Counted from the first letter of the stretch, positions 6,467 to 14,213 are shown. The stretch is 16,874 nt of DNA from JBEKJU01 sp050011095 (GCA_050011095.1 JBEKJU010000065.1:1-16874); one strand, 5' to 3'. Numbers and translations are program-made. The notes: generated by a model from the letters alone, not told the origin.

Positions 6467-7624
6467 ATGACAGGGCTTCGCGAAGACGGCCTCGCAAGGG
6501 CTGAGAAATATTACGGACAATACGGCGTGAGGGCAAAGGAATTGAGGGCCGGGGGCAAGAAGGTCATCGGCTATTTGTCGGCTCTCGGGCCCGTTGAGAT
6601 CATGACTGCCGCGGGCGTGTTGCCTCTTCGCCTCAAAGGCAACGTCTCTGAGGCCATTACGAAGGGGGACGCCTATATGGAAACCATCGTCTGCCCCTTC
6701 GTGCGGAATGTCTTCGATGCCGCGGTCAAGGGGAGATACGACTTCCTGGACGGCATCGTCCTTCCGCACCAGTGCGACAGCATCGACAGGACGAACGACG
6801 TGTGGAGCCACACCATCACGCTTCCCTACTGGCACTTCCTGAATGTGCCACATGTCACAAGCGATTCGTCCGTTACCTTCTTGACGGAGATCCTGCGCGC
6901 ATTTATCCGCAGCCTCGAAGACTTTACCGAAAGAAGGATCACGGATGGGGCGCTGGCCGATGCGGTGAGCGCCCATAACGAGAACAGGCGACTCATGAGA
7001 CGGCTCTATTCCCTGAGGAAGGCCAGCCCGTCTCCCCTTTCGGGCGCAGAGATGATGAAGGTCCTGGTGGCGGCGATGAGTCTTCCTGTCGAGGAGTCGA
7101 GCCGCCTCATCGAGGCCGTCACGCAAGAGGTGGAAGAGAGAGGCCCATCATCGCGCACGGAGGCGGCGCGGATCATGCTCGTGGGCGACCAGATCGACGA
7201 CGTCGCCATTATGGATGCAATCGAGCATGCGGGCGCAAGGGTGGTGATGGATGACATCTCGATCGGAAGCAAGATGTACTGGGGAGACGTGGAAAAGACG
7301 GCCGATCCGGTCCTGGGGATCGCCGAGCGCTATCTGAGAAGGTTGAAGATGCCAACCCTTTTCGTCGGCGCCGGGAACGACTACCGGGAGAACATCGAGG
7401 CGCGGTTCGGCCATATGAGACAGTACATAGAGGAATTCAACGTAAACGGGGTGATCCTCTTCGTCTACAAATATTGCGATCCCTATGGCTTCGAGGTCCC
7501 CGCCGTGAAGACATTCATCGAGGGCACGGGGACGCCGGTGCTCTACCTTGAGGATGAATACTCGACCTCCACGCTGGCAAGGATGAAGACCAGGATCGAG
7601 GCATTCCTGGAAATGATCGCATAA
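6467..7624 (+). CDS. 2-hydroxyacyl-CoA dehydratase / benzoyl-CoA reductase subunit, BcrC/HgdB-like
   Basis: Catalytic subunit of the radical acyl-CoA dehydratase/reductase family, in which a [4Fe-4S]-bearing heterodimer receives one low-potential electron from an ATP-driven activase. It is 385 residues long, close to Thauera BcrC as I recall it. Visible features are GYLSALGPVEIMTAAG near the N-terminus, and three Cys that fit cluster ligands: IVCPF (C76), PHQCDS (C103) and KYCDPYGFE (C337). ATG 6467 is chosen because AAAAGGGG sits 6 bases before it; ATG 6425 lies in a leader hairpin and lacks a ribosome site. The next gene begins 21 bases after its stop. Whether the substrate is benzoyl-CoA, another aryl-CoA or a 2-hydroxyacyl-CoA cannot be told from motifs alone, so no symbol is given. 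Confidence 0.9.
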   Translation: MTGLREDGLARAEKYYGQYGVRAKELRAGGKKVIGYLSALGPVEIMTAAGVLPLRLKGNVSEAITKGDAYMETIVCPFVRNVFDAAVKGRYDFLDGIVLPHQCDSIDRTNDVWSHTITLPYWHFLNVPHVTSDSSVTFLTEILRAFIRSLEDFTERRITDGALADAVSAHNENRRLMRRLYSLRKASPSPLSGAEMMKVLVAAMSLPVEESSRLIEAVTQEVEERGPSSRTEAARIMLVGDQIDDVAIMDAIEHAGARVVMDDISIGSKMYWGDVEKTADPVLGIAERYLRRLKMPTLFVGAGNDYRENIEARFGHMRQYIEEFNVNGVILFVYKYCDPYGFEVPAVKTFIEGTGTPVLYLEDEYSTSTLARMKTRIEAFLEMIA

Positions 7625-7645
7625 AATCCGACAGAGGGAAGAATC

Positions 7646-8977
7646 ATGGCTGAAGAGAAGAAACCGAGGTCGCTCGCGACACAGGCAGCGGCCCGGATAC
7701 CGAAGTTTGTGCGGGGCAACCTGGCCGCGACGCTCAAGGCGAAAGAAGAGGGGAAAAAGGTCGCCTATGCCTTCATTGCCGATGCCCACGATGAGATCAT
7801 GAGGGCCATGGATATCGTGCCCGCCTGGGGAGAGAGCTTCTCGGGGGTGTGCGCGGCGAAGCGTGATGCCGAAAAATACCTGCAGAAGGCGGAGGCGGAG
7901 AACTTTTCCCGCTCTCTGTGTACCTATGCCACGTGCAATCTCGGCTTCGACATATGGCGTGAGGAGCTTGGCGGAAGCATGCCGGAAGGCGCGCCGTGGG
8001 GCGGTATGGCGCGGCCCGATATGATCATCGGGAGTGGCCAGCTCCTCTGCGATCCGCGCTTCAAGTGGCCCCAGGCAACGCAGCACTACCTGCAGGACGT
8101 GCCCGTTTTTGTGGGCGACATGTATTATCCCCCTTGGGACCCGAAGACGGATCACAAAAAACAGGAGGGATTCTACGTAAGGTATGCCACGGAGCAGCTC
8201 CGTGACTGCGTCAGGTTTTGTGAAAAACATACGGGCAGGAATATGGACTGGGACAAGCTCGCCGCCCTCGTCGATCTGTCTGACAGGACGTGGGACCTCT
8301 TCATCGACGCATACGAACTGAGGAAGGCCGCGCCGACGCCCATGGATACGGGCGATGCTATGAACACCATGGTTCCTTTCACTTTCAACCTGGCCACGCA
8401 GGAGGCCTATGACTTCTATGCGGACCTGAGAAAAGAGCTGCAGGAAAAGATCGCCCTGAAGAAGGGGGTGGTCGAGAACGAGCAATATCGACTCCTGTGG
8501 GGCGCGGGGCTCCCTTCCTGGTTTGCCCTGGGTGATTTTCAGTATTTCAACGATAAAGGCGCCGTCTTCCCGGTCGAGGTGACGTACCGGGGGGGTGAGA
8601 AGATCGAGCGCCTCGACCTCCCGAAAACAGATGACCCGTTGGAGCGCATCGCCTGGAGGTGGGTGCGCTACTGGACCCACTGGTACGACAGTGCACGGAA
8701 GCGGCCCGGTTCTCTTCCCAAGGTCGAGCGGCTCATCGAGTATATCGAGGACTACAGGTGCGACGGCGTTGTCTTCCATACCGCCTTCTCGTGCAGGAGC
8801 TGGCACGCAGGCATCATGCTGCAGGCGGAAACGCTCAGGAAGGTCTACGGCGACATTCCAATCCTCATCATGGAGGGCGACATCGTCGACATCAGCTCTT
8901 ACAACGAGGTGGACACCCATAACAGGATCGATGCCTTCATCGAGACCCTTGAGGCATACAAAAAAAGACGGCCGTGA
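7646..8977 (+). CDS. 2-hydroxyacyl-CoA dehydratase / benzoyl-CoA reductase subunit, BcrB/HgdA-like
   Basis: Partner subunit of the preceding gene, 443 residues, comparable to BcrB. It contains DAHDEIMRAMDIVPAWGESFSG, the Cys-rich SLCTYATCNLGFD (C92, C97), GQLLCDP (C135), and the family's C-terminal block FSCRSWHAGIM ... EGDIVDISSYNEVDTHNRIDAFIE. Subunits of this family share a Rossmann-like double fold and bind CoA substrate and Fe-S cluster at the dimer core. GAGGGA precedes the ATG by about 7 bases. The tight spacing to its neighbours supports a single transcript with 6467-10717. The long open frame on the opposite strand (7148-9019) is a compositional shadow. Confidence 0.9.
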   Translation: MAEEKKPRSLATQAAARIPKFVRGNLAATLKAKEEGKKVAYAFIADAHDEIMRAMDIVPAWGESFSGVCAAKRDAEKYLQKAEAENFSRSLCTYATCNLGFDIWREELGGSMPEGAPWGGMARPDMIIGSGQLLCDPRFKWPQATQHYLQDVPVFVGDMYYPPWDPKTDHKKQEGFYVRYATEQLRDCVRFCEKHTGRNMDWDKLAALVDLSDRTWDLFIDAYELRKAAPTPMDTGDAMNTMVPFTFNLATQEAYDFYADLRKELQEKIALKKGVVENEQYRLLWGAGLPSWFALGDFQYFNDKGAVFPVEVTYRGGEKIERLDLPKTDDPLERIAWRWVRYWTHWYDSARKRPGSLPKVERLIEYIEDYRCDGVVFHTAFSCRSWHAGIMLQAETLRKVYGDIPILIMEGDIVDISSYNEVDTHNRIDAFIETLEAYKKRRP

Positions 8978-9027
8978 AGGGCCTGCCGCAGGCAAACCAT
9001 CTGTGGCCGTGAGGGACATCAGGAAGA

Positions 9028-9873
9028 ATGACGCACTATTTTGCGGGTATAGATATCGGGTCCACGATGACGAAGGTGGTCATCCTGGACGAATCGGTTA
9101 TGATATCGTCTATAATCGGGCCTACAGGCCCCGAGCACCGAAGGCTCGCCAACAGGGTCATGGAAGATGCCCTGGGCCAGGCCCGTCTCGTCTTTGGGGA
9201 CCTGGCCTACGTCGTGGCGACGGGATACGGCAGATTAAACGTCCCCTTCGCGGATAGGCAGGTGACGGAGATCACGTGCCACGCAAAGGGGCTCCACAGC
9301 CTTCTGCCATCGGCACGAACGGTGGTGGACGTGGGAGGCCAGGACAGTAAGGGCATCACTATACGGAACGGCAAGGTTGCGGGCTTCGTCATGAACGACA
9401 AGTGCGCGGCGGGCACGGGGCGGTTTCTTGAGGTGATGGCGGATGTCCTCGGAGTTCCCCTCGCGAGGCTCGGCGAGCTCTCCCTTTCCGCTTCGAGCCC
9501 CGCAGAGGTCAGCAATACTTGCACGGTTTTTGCGGAGCAGGAGGTGATCAACCAGCTCGTAGCGGGCGAAACCGTTCCCAATCTGATCGCCGGCATCCAT
9601 GAGGCGATTGCTACCCGTGTCTTTGCGCTCGTCAGCAAGCTCAAGATAGAGCAAGATGTGGCGGTGACCGGGGGCGGTGCAAAGAATATCGGCCTGGTCA
9701 GGGCGCTTGAGGCGAGATTCGGGTTCCCCATCCTGGTACCGCAAGAGCCCCTCCTTACCGGTGCGCTTGGCGCGGCCCTCATCGGGAAAGAGGCGTATGA
9801 GAAGGCGGCGCGAAGCGGCCAGACGCTTCAGAGGAGCGCGCAGGGTCTGAAGGAGGCCACATTTTTCTCATGA
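9028..9873 (+). CDS. ATP-dependent activase of acyl-CoA dehydratase/reductase (BcrA/BadF/HgdC family), first copy
   Basis: ASKHA-fold ATPase that drives an electron from ferredoxin into the dehydratase/reductase. It is 281 residues. It shows phosphate-1 motif GIDIGSTMTK near the N-terminus, phosphate-2 DVGGQDSK (101-108), NDKCAAGTGRFLE (C126), SNTCTVFAEQEV (C165) and VTGGGAKN. The 39-residue distance C126-C165 equals that of the cluster-bridging Cys127/Cys166 I recall for Acidaminococcus HgdC. The protein should therefore form a dimer around one [4Fe-4S]. It is much shorter than the 48-kDa BcrA of Thauera and looks HgdC-like. AGGA precedes the ATG by 3 bases. Probably in the same operon. Confidence 0.9.
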   Translation: MTHYFAGIDIGSTMTKVVILDESVMISSIIGPTGPEHRRLANRVMEDALGQARLVFGDLAYVVATGYGRLNVPFADRQVTEITCHAKGLHSLLPSARTVVDVGGQDSKGITIRNGKVAGFVMNDKCAAGTGRFLEVMADVLGVPLARLGELSLSASSPAEVSNTCTVFAEQEVINQLVAGETVPNLIAGIHEAIATRVFALVSKLKIEQDVAVTGGGAKNIGLVRALEARFGFPILVPQEPLLTGALGAALIGKEAYEKAARSGQTLQRSAQGLKEATFFS

Positions 9874-9940
9874 AGGTCCGGCCGCGCTTTGCCTTTGTCC
9901 ATCCTCATGAAAGGGGTCTTTCAGGCAGGGGTGCCCGCGC

Positions 9941-10717
9941 ATGAGGTATTGCCTGGGCATCGATATAGGTTCCGGTTTTTCGAAGGCAGTCGTATGCCAG
10001 GACAGGATCGTCCGGGCGAGTGCGATCATGCCGTCGGGGGGGAGCTACAGCGAAGCGGCGAGGAAGGTGGCCGAGGCAGCCCTCCACAAAGCCGGTCTCT
10101 CTCCGGCCGACATTTCCTCCACCACAGCCACCGGTTATGGGGCAGGGGCCGTCGATTTCGCCGATCGGTCGGCCACGGATATATCCTGTCACGCGGCGGG
10201 GGTGCATCATCTTTTCCCCTCGGTCAGAACGGTCATCGATATAGGGGCCCAGTTCAGCAAAGCGATCAGGGTCGATAGCGCGGGGAGGATCACGAGCTTC
10301 GTCCAGAATGAAAAATGCGCCGGCGGGAGCGGAAAGTTCCTGCAGGTGATCGCCCGTATCCTCCAAGCCGACGTGGAAGATATCGGAGAGCTTTCCCTGA
10401 GATCGGAAAACCCCGTAGAATTCACGACAGGCTGCGCTGTCTTTGCGGAGTCGGAGGCGGTGTCGCGCGTCGCGGAGGGGGCGCTTCCGGTGGACATTAT
10501 GGCGGGGGTCCACAAGGCGATGGCATCGAAGATCATCAATCTCGTCACCCGCGTCGGCCTCGCCCTTGACTGCGCCGTAACGGGCGGCGGCGCGAAAGAC
10601 AGGGGACTGGTGAAGACCATAGCGACTGAAATGGGTGTCGAGATCCTGATTCCCGAGGAGCCGCAGATCACGGCAGCCCTTGGGGCGGCCCTGCTCGCCG
10701 GCAATTATCGGGGCTAG
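9941..10717 (+). CDS. ATP-dependent activase of acyl-CoA dehydratase/reductase (BcrD/BadG-like), second copy
   Basis: Second, divergent member of the BadF/BadG/BcrA/BcrD ATPase family, 258 residues. Motifs are GIDIGSGFSK, DIGAQFSK (100-107), NEKCAGGSGKFLQ (C126), FTTGCAVFAESEAV (C165) and VTGGGAKDRG. The Cys spacing is identical to the first copy. The phosphate-2 loop GAQFSK departs from the GGQDSK of its neighbour and leans towards the DIGAL.. form of BcrA/BcrD. Having two activases in the order C-B-A-D mirrors class I benzoyl-CoA reductase operons and suggests a heterodimeric activase. The ribosome site is weak (GGGG about 8 bases upstream). A GGGGC/GCCCC hairpin (10710-10726) with the stop codon in its loop may end the operon. 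Confidence 0.88.
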   Translation: MRYCLGIDIGSGFSKAVVCQDRIVRASAIMPSGGSYSEAARKVAEAALHKAGLSPADISSTTATGYGAGAVDFADRSATDISCHAAGVHHLFPSVRTVIDIGAQFSKAIRVDSAGRITSFVQNEKCAGGSGKFLQVIARILQADVEDIGELSLRSENPVEFTTGCAVFAESEAVSRVAEGALPVDIMAGVHKAMASKIINLVTRVGLALDCAVTGGGAKDRGLVKTIATEMGVEILIPEEPQITAALGAALLAGNYRG

Positions 10718-10718
10718 C

Positions 10719-10773
10719 GTCGCCCCCTCCGTCAGCAAAGCTGCCCGAGCCTCCCCCTCATGAAAAGGAAGGA
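10719..10773. repeat. Short copy of the dispersed repeat found at 2137-2269
   Basis: Bases 10719-10741 match the reverse complement of 2247-2269 at 22 of 23 positions, and 10759-10773 match that of 2137-2151 at 15 of 15. Order and orientation are kept, but about 78 internal bases, including the CACCCGCAG/CTGCGGGTG palindrome, are missing. It begins two bases after the last gene of the acyl-CoA cluster. Confidence 0.6.
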
Positions 10774-10816
10774 CCGAAGACATGACGGACGCACGACACT
10801 CAGCCAGGTCCGCCTC

Positions 10817-10843
10817 TTAAGTCTTTCCAGGAATGGCCGATCA
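10817..10843 (+). promoter_or_regulatory. Sigma-28 (FliA/flagellar) promoter
   Basis: TTAAGTCT, exactly 11 bases, GCCGATCA, against the enterobacterial consensus TAAAGTTT-N11-GCCGATAA: 6/8 and 7/8 matches with the correct spacing. The predicted start, near 10852, lies about 47 bases before the CheY-docking protein at 10899. Confidence 0.65.
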
Positions 10844-10898
10844 TCATGTGACATGATAAAGGTCGCGGGTATATCTTTCCGTCCGGCGGAAAGGGATA

Positions 10899-11159
10899 AT
10901 GGCTGACGTACTGTCGCAGGACGACCTCAACGCGCTCTTGGGTCTCATGGAAAACGCCCCGGCGGAGCCTGTCGTGCAGCGGGAGGAAAAACGTCCCCCG
11001 GTCGGCGGACTTTCGCAGGAAGACCTGGATTCCCTCTTGGGCGGTCTCGCCGGCCCTGTCGTCCAAGCGGCCCCAGCCGGGCAGGAGGAGGAAAAGGCCG
11101 GTGCGGAGAGCCTCTCGCAGGACGAGATAGACAAGCTCCTCGCGGAGTTCGGGAAATAG
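10899..11159 (+). CDS. Stand-alone protein of three FliM N-terminal-like (CheY-docking) motifs
   Basis: An 86-residue protein with three copies of the short motif that opens FliM and FliY (LSQ-acid-acid-I/L-D-x-LL): LSQDDLNALLGL (5-16), LSQEDLDSLLGG (38-49) and LSQDEIDKLLAE (72-83). In FliM/FliY this peptide binds phosphorylated CheY. The linkers are Pro/Glu-rich and themselves repeated (PVVQ in both; EEK in both), so the gene looks like tandem duplication of a unit of 33-34 residues. There is no SpoA/FliN domain, no CheC-like middle domain and no signal peptide; the protein is probably unfolded until bound. AAGGG lies about 4 bases before the ATG, and a near-consensus sigma-28 promoter lies upstream. 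Inference: a CheY-P sink, competitor or multivalent scaffold. No other motility gene is in the window. Confidence 0.8.
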   Translation: MADVLSQDDLNALLGLMENAPAEPVVQREEKRPPVGGLSQEDLDSLLGGLAGPVVQAAPAGQEEEKAGAESLSQDEIDKLLAEFGK

Positions 11160-11181
11160 GCGGGCTGTCCCTATGATTCCC
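11151..11181. terminator. Hairpin spanning both stop codons of convergent genes
   Basis: GGGAAATAGG (11151-11160) pairs with CCTAT-ga-TTCCC (11170-11181), ten pairs with a 2-base bulge and a 9-base loop. The stop of the CheY-docking gene and that of the polyprenyl synthase both lie in the stem. No U-tract on either strand, so bidirectional termination is only suggested. Confidence 0.4.
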
Positions 11182-12139
11182 GTGCTAGAATGTGGTCCGC
11201 GAGCGCCAGCAGGGCCTCTTTGTAAACTGAGGCGGCAAACGCATTGAGCGCGGCCTTCGCGGTATCGATGTGGTCCTTCGAGATGCGGGCCGTGTACTCG
11301 AGGCCGCCGTACTTTTCGATGACCCCCTTCACCTTCACGAAGTCTTTTCGCGTGATCCGTGGTTTTGAAAGGTTCCTTTCTATCGACTCCCTTTCTTCCC
11401 GGGTGGCGGTCTTGAGCGCGTGGATCAGGGGAAGCGTGACCTTGCCTTCCCGCAGGTCCCTCCCCGCGTCTTTCCCCAGGGTTCTATCACTCGACGTATA
11501 ATCGAGGAGGTCATCGGTGAGCTGGAAGGCCATGCCCAGATGAAAGCCAAAATCCCTAAGGGCGTATCGCTTTTCATCTCCCACGCCGCCGAGGAGGGCC
11601 CCTATCTCGCAGGCAGCCGAAAGCAGTACCGCCGTCTTACCCGCAATGACCTCGTAATATTCCTCTTCAAGGGTCGCCGCATCGGACGTCTTGAGCAGTT
11701 CCAGGATCTCACCCTCGGCAAGATCGGTTGTCGCCTTTGACATGACCCTGAGGATCTCCTCGTTATGACCGGATACCATCAGGTCGAATGATTTGCTGAA
11801 GAGAAAGTCGCCGACGAGCACGCTCGATTCATTTCCCCACACCGTATTGGCCGTCGCCATGCCTCTTCTTGTCTCGGCATTGTCAATAACGTCATCGTGG
11901 AGCAGCGTTGCGGTATGGATAAACTCGACAATCGCGGCATAGGGAAGGTGATTATCATCCCGGCACCCGCACAGTCGGGAGGAGAGGATCACCAGTATGG
12001 GTCTTATCCTCTTTCCCCCTGATTTTATCAGGTGGTGGACGACGTCTCGTATGAACGTGATGCGGGTGGTGAGGAGCTTTTCGATAGAACCCTCAAGTTT
12101 GTCGAGGTCTTCCCTGATAAGCTGTACTACCCCTTCCAT
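11171..12139 (-). CDS. ispB: Long-chain trans-polyprenyl diphosphate synthase (IspB-like)
   Basis: Condenses isopentenyl diphosphate onto an allylic primer to make the polyprenyl tail of menaquinone or ubiquinone. It is 322 residues, the usual length. It shows GGKRIRP (41-47), the first Asp-rich motif LLHDDVIDNAETRRG (D82, D83, D86), GDFLFSKSF, and the second Asp-rich motif QLTDDLLDY (D209, D210, D213). The chain length made is not readable with confidence. It is the last gene of a three-gene minus-strand operon: its ATG follows the methyltransferase stop directly (TAGATG), with GAAGGGG upstream inside that gene. The symbol follows the closest family; hepS/hepT or other long-chain synthases are alternatives. 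Confidence 0.92.
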   Translation of the reverse strand: MEGVVQLIREDLDKLEGSIEKLLTTRITFIRDVVHHLIKSGGKRIRPILVILSSRLCGCRDDNHLPYAAIVEFIHTATLLHDDVIDNAETRRGMATANTVWGNESSVLVGDFLFSKSFDLMVSGHNEEILRVMSKATTDLAEGEILELLKTSDAATLEEEYYEVIAGKTAVLLSAACEIGALLGGVGDEKRYALRDFGFHLGMAFQLTDDLLDYTSSDRTLGKDAGRDLREGKVTLPLIHALKTATREERESIERNLSKPRITRKDFVKVKGVIEKYGGLEYTARISKDHIDTAKAALNAFAASVYKEALLALADHILARES

Positions 12140-12871
12140 CTACGCCCCTTCACAGAAATACGCCTTCACTTCTTGCGTATAATCATCGTCTTTGTATATG
12201 TAAAGCGGAGGCTCCACCTTAAGGTTGACCCCACCGCCTTTCATGCATTCCACAAGACAAAGCACGGCCGGTTCACCCGAACGTGAATGGACCAGCCGGA
12301 GCCTCTTGGGCTCAAGGCTGAGGGGTCTTGAGGTGTACATGAGTTCGGCCAGTCTCTTCGCCGGATAGATCACGTAAAGCCTGCCGTGGGTCATGAGCAG
12401 GGAAGTGGCGACAGAGAGCAGCGCGGAAAGGTTGAGGGCCGATTCATACCGGGCGATGAGGCGGGACTGCCCTGGGCTCATCCTGCCCGTCCGCTCTTTT
12501 GTGTACGGGGGGTTCGAAACGATCACATGGAAATTGCCCAGCTCTTTTCCCGCCGTTCTCACGTCGCCCTTGACGAACTCGACATTGGCGCACCTGTTCA
12601 GTTCCTTGTTCCTCAAGGAAAGCTCGTACAGTTCGTCCTGGATCTCTATACCGACTAGCCTGTTTTCACAGCCCCTTCTTGAGATGTATATCGGTATGAT
12701 GCCACAGCCCGCCCCTATGTCCAAAAGGGTCTCGCGGCGTTTCAGGACAATGAAATTAGCGAGCAAAAGCGCATCTATGGAGAGACGATACCCCCCCTTT
12801 TTCTGGATGAGCCGCACCTTCTCATTGCACAGCACGTCCAGGGTCTCATCGGGCCTTATGGACTCACGCAT
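12140..12871 (-). CDS. TrmN6/YfiC-like SAM-dependent N6-adenine methyltransferase
   Basis: Class I methyltransferase of 243 residues. The N-terminus RPDETLDVLCNEKVRLIQKKGGYRLSID is typical of the family that methylates A37 of tRNA-Val (YfiC/TrmN6). The SAM-binding motif is DIGAGCGIIP (51-60), the acidic motif GIEIQDE (about 74-80), and the catalytic SNPPY (119-123) marks N6-adenine or Gln N5 methylation. It overlaps the DUF1015 gene by 8 bases and touches the polyprenyl synthase, so translation is coupled. The tRNA substrate is inferred from family resemblance. Confidence 0.85.
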   Translation of the reverse strand: MRESIRPDETLDVLCNEKVRLIQKKGGYRLSIDALLLANFIVLKRRETLLDIGAGCGIIPIYISRRGCENRLVGIEIQDELYELSLRNKELNRCANVEFVKGDVRTAGKELGNFHVIVSNPPYTKERTGRMSPGQSRLIARYESALNLSALLSVATSLLMTHGRLYVIYPAKRLAELMYTSRPLSLEPKRLRLVHSRSGEPAVLCLVECMKGGGVNLKVEPPLYIYKDDDYTQEVKAYFCEGA

Positions 12872-14084
12872 ATTTGTAGAATACGAGTCCCGTGAGTATT
12901 TTGGGGTAGAAGTAGGTCGACTTGGGGGGCATATAGAGCCTGTTATCCGCGATATCCTTCACCTCTTCCACGGACGTCGAGGGAACGAGAACGGCAAAGT
13001 CGTACCGGTCTTGCCTCACTAGGTCGACAGCTTCATCCGCGCTGTTGAGAAAAGAGATTTCATCGTCCTTCACGCCCAGAAGGTGCTTCAAAACCCCTCT
13101 GTGGATCGCATTTACCTTGAGGCTCCTCATGCTCGGGTGGCTTTCAGGATCGAATTCCATCGTCCTTTTCTCCTTCAGCATGTAGAGCGAGGGCTCCTTT
13201 CCGCCGAAGTAAAGAAGGAAAGAAAGCAAGGGAGAGGACGATATTTTATCAACAAGCGCGTCCGGCCCGCCCTCTGGCTCATATTCCATCTTCGAGCTAT
13301 GGAAATAGGGTTCCAGGAGGGTGAGAATCTCCGTGGGCCCTTTCCTTTCCTTCAGGCTGACGATCCTATGATAGGGGAGAATTGCAATCCCCTCCCCATC
13401 CATGTCGGTCAGGTACATGGCCACGTAGGGAAGTCCCAATTTGAAGGCGACGCTCAGTCTGTGATGGCCGTCCGCTATGTAGAGGTTCTTTTCCTCCATC
13501 ATGGACACAAGCCTGCCAATCTCGGACGGATCGCTCATGCGGTAGAAGGTGTTCCTTATGGAAAGCTCATCGACGAAATCGTCCATCTTTTCTTTTTGGG
13601 CGACCTTGATGAGATGTTCTATCTCTCTTGACTTGTCCTCATACATGGAGAAGACAAGGCTCGTGTAGGTGCTGAGTCGCCTTATGAGTCTCTCCCTGTC
13701 CTCCCTTGCCTTCTGCCGTGTTTCCTCGTGGGTAAGGATGCGCTCCCTGTCGAGCCTCACGAGGGGAATCATCCCTGTCCGTCGCCTGGTCTTCCCGTGA
13801 AGCATGAATTCCTGCTCGTATAGGTAGATTGACTCCCCGGCGTCGAAAGAGAGGACCCCTTCGGCGAGCCACGCGTCGAGCGTCTTTTTTGCCGCGTCAT
13901 ACACGTCAGCCCCCGGTTCGGCCACCGGCAGCTCAAGGCGGATAGCGTTGAAATCGCTCCGCTTGTAATAGGGGAGCGGATCGGGGATGATGTCGTAGGG
14001 CGGACAGACACAGTCAGCTATATCGTCTATCCTTTTCCTGTTGTAAATAAGACCCCTGAATGGTTTTATGAATGAATCGGACAT
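12864..14084 (-). CDS. DUF1015 family protein
   Basis: Conserved protein of unknown function, about 406 residues from ATG 14084. Family marks are FIKPFRGLIYN and VCPPYDII near the N-terminus, ILTHEETRQKAREDRERLI in the middle, and the ADGHHR block (about residues 204-209), which resembles the ParB/Srx-type nucleotide site and has led others to suggest phosphatase or kinase-like roles. It heads the operon with the methyltransferase and polyprenyl synthase. The start is unsure: neither ATG 14084 nor GTG 14102 has a clear ribosome site, and a predicted promoter would start transcription almost at 14084, so the mRNA may be leaderless. Confidence 0.85.
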   Translation of the reverse strand: MSDSFIKPFRGLIYNRKRIDDIADCVCPPYDIIPDPLPYYKRSDFNAIRLELPVAEPGADVYDAAKKTLDAWLAEGVLSFDAGESIYLYEQEFMLHGKTRRRTGMIPLVRLDRERILTHEETRQKAREDRERLIRRLSTYTSLVFSMYEDKSREIEHLIKVAQKEKMDDFVDELSIRNTFYRMSDPSEIGRLVSMMEEKNLYIADGHHRLSVAFKLGLPYVAMYLTDMDGEGIAILPYHRIVSLKERKGPTEILTLLEPYFHSSKMEYEPEGGPDALVDKISSSPLLSFLLYFGGKEPSLYMLKEKRTMEFDPESHPSMRSLKVNAIHRGVLKHLLGVKDDEISFLNSADEAVDLVRQDRYDFAVLVPSTSVEEVKDIADNRLYMPPKSTYFYPKILTGLVFYKYA

Positions 14085-14092
14085 GGTTACTT

Positions 14093-14121
14093 TGTTTACC
14101 ACAGGCCGGTACCATTGTCAA
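14093..14121 (-). promoter_or_regulatory. Possible sigma-70 promoter of the DUF1015 operon
   Basis: Minus strand: perfect TTGACA (14121-14116), 17 bases, TAAACA (14098-14093; 3/6). The implied transcription start is within a few bases of ATG 14084. Confidence 0.35.
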
Positions 14122-14184
14122 TCGAAGTGAACAATCCGTTGTCTCCTCGATTACTTACCGGGACTTTCACGGGCGTGCACCGTC

Positions 14185-14213
14185 TTGAAACTTCGAAGGG
14201 TCGTGCTTAATAT
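14185..14213 (+). promoter_or_regulatory. Sigma-70 promoter of the DUF4142-like gene
   Basis: TTGAAA (14185-14190), 17 bases, TAATAT (14208-14213). The predicted start near 14220 gives a 27-base leader before ATG 14247. Confidence 0.45.

Noticed and set aside
7148..9019. 623-codon open frame on the minus strand across the acyl-CoA genes
   Set aside because: It is antisense to two clear enzyme genes with conserved motifs. Its product is His/Arg/Pro-rich without recognisable domains, which is typical of a GC-rich shadow frame.
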